From Blastocladiella britannica (lineage: Eukaryota; Blastocladiomycota; Blastocladiomycetes; Blastocladiales; Blastocladiaceae): a stretch of DNA of 20,560 nucleotides. Shown piece by piece: positions 18,281 to 20,560 of the stretch; the first letter of the stretch is position 1, and every line of letters starts with the position of its first letter. The stretch is taken from NCBI GenBank assembly GCA_025349905.2, contig MU624849.1, positions 1 to 20,560 on the forward strand, given 5' to 3'. The translations under genes and the position numbers were made by a program. The notes under the pieces are model-generated. The model was not told the DNA's origin, did no database searches, and saw only the letters and a list, made by a program, of their open reading frames with translations.

Positions 18281-19620
18281 ATGCCCGGCCCGGACGAAGC
18301 AAGCTCGTCGTCGACGTCGCCACGGTCCCCGCTGGCCGTGTACCGGACATTCCTGCTGCACAATGCCGCCCAAATCAGCTCGGTCGAGTCGGCCCTGCGC
18401 TCGCTGTCGTACTTTTTGCCCGGCCGCTTTGCCGACGCCGACCTGGCTTCCGAAGGCCGTACGTTGCCTGTGCTACATTCTTATTGTCATTGCTAATATG
18501 CATAAGAACAGTATTCGCCGTCGTCAACCTCATCTCGCTCTACCACGACCGCATTCTGTACGATGCCGTCAAGCAGTCGGGCACCGAGTACAAGGCGACG
18601 CTGGCCAACCAGTACCACCGCCACTGGCAGGCCGAGTCGCCGCTCGTGCACTACACGTCGCTGGCTCTTACTTTATTCCAGACGGTCGAGGGCGTTTGCG
18701 AAATGGCTGCTGCCAAGCGCTGGTCCGAGAAGCGCCGCTGGGATCTGATCTTTGGGATTGAGGCCGTCAAGTCCGTTTTCTACTTTTCGCCATCTGTCTG
18801 AATGGGAAGCTGACACGATGAATATAACAGAGCGCTCCTGCGCCTGACACTGGTGGCGCGCACGCGGCAGATCGGCCTGACGCCCGCCACGACCGAGCGC
18901 GACATTGATCCGGCCATGGTCGCGTCGCTGCCCGATCCGTCCATGGCCCAGGACGCGTCCAGCACCTTGTACCGTGGTTCCCGATCGGGCGTGAAGCTGC
19001 CATCGGTCAGCGCCATGGGTCCCGATGCGCAGCCAATGTGGAAAGAGTACCTGCCATCCAAGGCGGTGCGCACGGCGTTCCGGTCGCCCGCCAATCTACT
19101 GTCGCGCCTGCAAGGGAATCGCTCGGTTGGCGAGCTCTTGTTTATCTTGCGTCCTCTTGTCTACGGTATGTATTTCAATTGGACTCCAATGTGACAAGTG
19201 CTAATGGATACGTATACCATAGTGTACCTCTTGCGCAAGCACGGACGCCAGTCGTGGCTCCCGATCGCGGTGTCGGCGATTGTAGAGGCCGCAGCGTACT
19301 TTTTGGTGACGCGGACGGCGTCCTCGCGCGGAGCAGCGACCATGCCAACGCGCTTGGAGCGAGACGAGTACAAGCGCCGGGCGTACAATTTCATGTTTTA
19401 CCTGCTGCGCGGCCCTGTTTACGACAATGTGTCCAAGTGCGTTTTTTTTTTTTTTGCCTTTTTATGCTGCCGAGCTGACCTTGAGTTGTGAAATAGGAAT
19501 GTCCTCAATTCGTTCTGCGAAACGATGGAAAACAAGCCCATCTTGCGCCTGTTCTCGGGCATTGTTCGCGACTACCAGCCGTTGTGGGAGCACGTGTACT
19601 TTTACACGTCGGGCTCGTAG
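18281..19620 (+). CDS. PEX16: Peroxin-16 (peroxisomal membrane biogenesis protein)
   Basis: Predicted join(18281..18458, 18512..18770, 18831..19165, 19223..19436, 19497..19620), 369 aa (human PEX16 is 336). PEX16 acts with PEX3 and PEX19 to place membrane proteins into the ER/peroxisome membrane. The N-terminal family signature is intact: VESALRSLSYFLPGRF, then SEGLFAVVNLISLYHD across the first splice. Then come KRRWDLIFGIEAVK and, across the second splice, KALLRLTLVARTRQIGL. The fourth exon holds the hydrophobic stretch LPIAVSAIVEAAAYFLV and the YNFMFYLLRGPVYD motif. The C-terminus, PLWEHVYFYTSGS, is the conserved family ending. Introns are 53-60 nt. The middle (about residues 160-240) is a variable insertion rich in Ser and Asp. 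The gene is divergent from RNase H and is followed 118 bp later by the lipoate ligase. Confidence 0.93.
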
Positions 19621-19738
19621 ATCCTCTTCGTGCAATGTATTTTTTATTTCATTTGTTCCGCGATGGACGACATTTATTTTACGAGATTTTCTTTCGTCGC
19701 GATCGACATCAATATTTTCAGTAAAAATCCAAAAAAAA
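19621..19738. other. Spacer between PEX16 and lipoate ligase genes
   Basis: 118 bp, T-rich then A-rich, ending in a run of nine A just before the next ATG. It carries the PEX16 3' end and the promoter of the ligase gene. No distinct motif is seen. Confidence 0.35.
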
Positions 19739-20513
19739 ATGAAGGACGTGCGGTGCTTTATCTCGCGCACGACCAACCCGTTCTTGAACCTGGCCATTGA
19801 AGAATGGTATAAATTTATGCGGACACGTCGATATGTGAACGGACACTCAAGCGGCCGCATTACTCAATGGACAACAGGCTTTTTCGATCGACGCCGGCCT
19901 CCTCGCATGTCCTGCTGCTCTGGCGCAACAAGCCGTGCGTCGTGATTGGCCGCAACCAAAACCCATGGTCAGAGTGCAATGTGCACGCGCTGGACGCCGA
20001 TAGTGTCCCATGGCTGCGTCGCAAGTCCGGCGGTGGCACCGTCTTTCATGTAAGCGCGCACTCTTAAATAGAGCCAGTCGAAAACGGACTGACCTAGGAA
20101 ATGGTACATAGGACATGGGCAACTCGATCTACTCGATCATCGAGCCGCGCGCCGACTTTCACCGCCGCAAAAACGCCGACCTGGTCTCGCGCGCACTGCA
20201 AAACCTCGACATCCCCGCGTCCGTGAACGAGCGGCACGACATTGTCGTTGACGCCAAGAAAGTGTCCGGGTCGGCGTTCAAACTGACCAACCACCGCGCG
20301 TACCATCACGGAACGATGCTGATCAACGCGGATCTGGTCAGCCTGCGCAAGTACTTGAAGGTGAGTAAACCGGGCATGGTGAGTAAAGGTGTGCCGAGCG
20401 TGCCGTCTCCTGTGACCAACTTGGGCGAGTACTCGTTGACGGTGGATCACTCTGGGTTCTGCGAGTCGGTCGTGGATCAATTTCGACGGGTGCACGATCT
20501 TGGGTACTTGAAG
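19739..20513 (+). CDS. Lipoate-protein ligase A-like protein (3' end outside window)
   Basis: Predicted join(19739..19806, 19878..20049, 20112..20513, ...), 214 aa visible; a new intron starts at 20514 (GTATGC) and runs off the window. The family attaches lipoate (or octanoate) to lysines of mitochondrial E2 subunits and GcvH, or acts as a lipoyl transferase. Motifs: NPFLNLAIEEWLF at the start (W23 is formed across the first splice), RRKSGGGTVFHD (70-81; the ligand-binding loop, completed across the second splice), and the lysine motif DAKKVSGSAFKL with K130 in the catalytic position. SKGVPSVPSPVTNL also follows the family. There is no obvious mitochondrial presequence before the domain, although mitochondria are the expected site. 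Whether it uses ATP and free lipoate or transfers from GcvH cannot be told without the missing C-terminal domain. Confidence 0.9.
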
Positions 20514-20560
20514 GTATGCTTTTCTTTTTGTTTGATTGAGCGTGGTCTTGATTTCCAAAA

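Noticed and set aside
1..20560. Mobile elements, CRISPR arrays, rRNA or tRNA genes
   Set aside because: No terminal repeats, transposase or reverse-transcriptase motifs, spaced direct repeats or RNA gene signatures were found; the RNase H gene is a stand-alone cellular H1 type, not part of a retroelement.

Overview
This window is nuclear DNA of a eukaryote. Its genes are intron-rich (33 inferred splice donors; almost all introns 53-77 nt), coding sequence is GC-rich, and introns and spacers are AT/pyrimidine-rich. The compact spacing and the gene set (fungal-like short introns, PAT1, TAF4, PEX16, uS13, uL10m) suggest a fungus. An animal-type 12-TM adenylyl cyclase and a stathmin-like protein fit an early-diverging, flagellated fungus (chytrid or blastocladiomycete type) better than a yeast or mould. 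That placement is inference; another unicellular opisthokont cannot be excluded from the sequence alone.

Layout from left to right. 243-1065 (+) mitochondrial ribosomal protein uL10m with a targeting presequence. 1115-2922 (-) a membrane-anchored microsomal-type cytochrome P450, convergent with uL10m and divergent from 3242-4018 (+), cytosolic ribosomal protein uS13/RPS18, whose start codon sits alone in exon 1. 4162-7240 (+) PAT1, the decapping activator, in six exons. 7241-8064 is an AT/pyrimidine-rich spacer. 8065-9276 (+) is an N-myristoylation/palmitoylation-signal protein with a stathmin-like helix. 9370-9411 is an (AT)n microsatellite. 9531-11852 (+) is an intronless TAF4-like TFIID subunit with poly-Ala and poly-Gln tracts. 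12003-16991 (-) is a 15-exon transmembrane adenylyl cyclase. 17232-18201 (-) is a ribonuclease H1-type protein sharing a 79-bp divergent promoter with 18281-19620 (+), PEX16. 19739 to the window edge (+) is a lipoate-protein ligase A-like gene cut off at the right end.

The genes do not form a functional cluster: they are mostly housekeeping genes packed tightly in alternating orientation. The standout is the cyclase. Its predicted 1366 residues follow the metazoan 6TM-C1-6TM-C2 plan. The metal-binding aspartates lie only in C1, and the adenine-specifying Lys/Asp and transition-state Asn/Arg lie only in C2, exactly the division of labour known from mammalian membrane adenylyl cyclases. This is not the Cyr1 type (leucine-rich repeats, PP2C, one catalytic domain) known from yeasts and moulds. 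A second genome-level signal is an unusual splice-donor consensus, GTNYGT, with C or T at intron position +4 in 32 of 33 donors.

All exon borders were inferred by reading the sequence, requiring GT-AG ends, frame continuity and recovery of conserved protein motifs. No transcript data were available.
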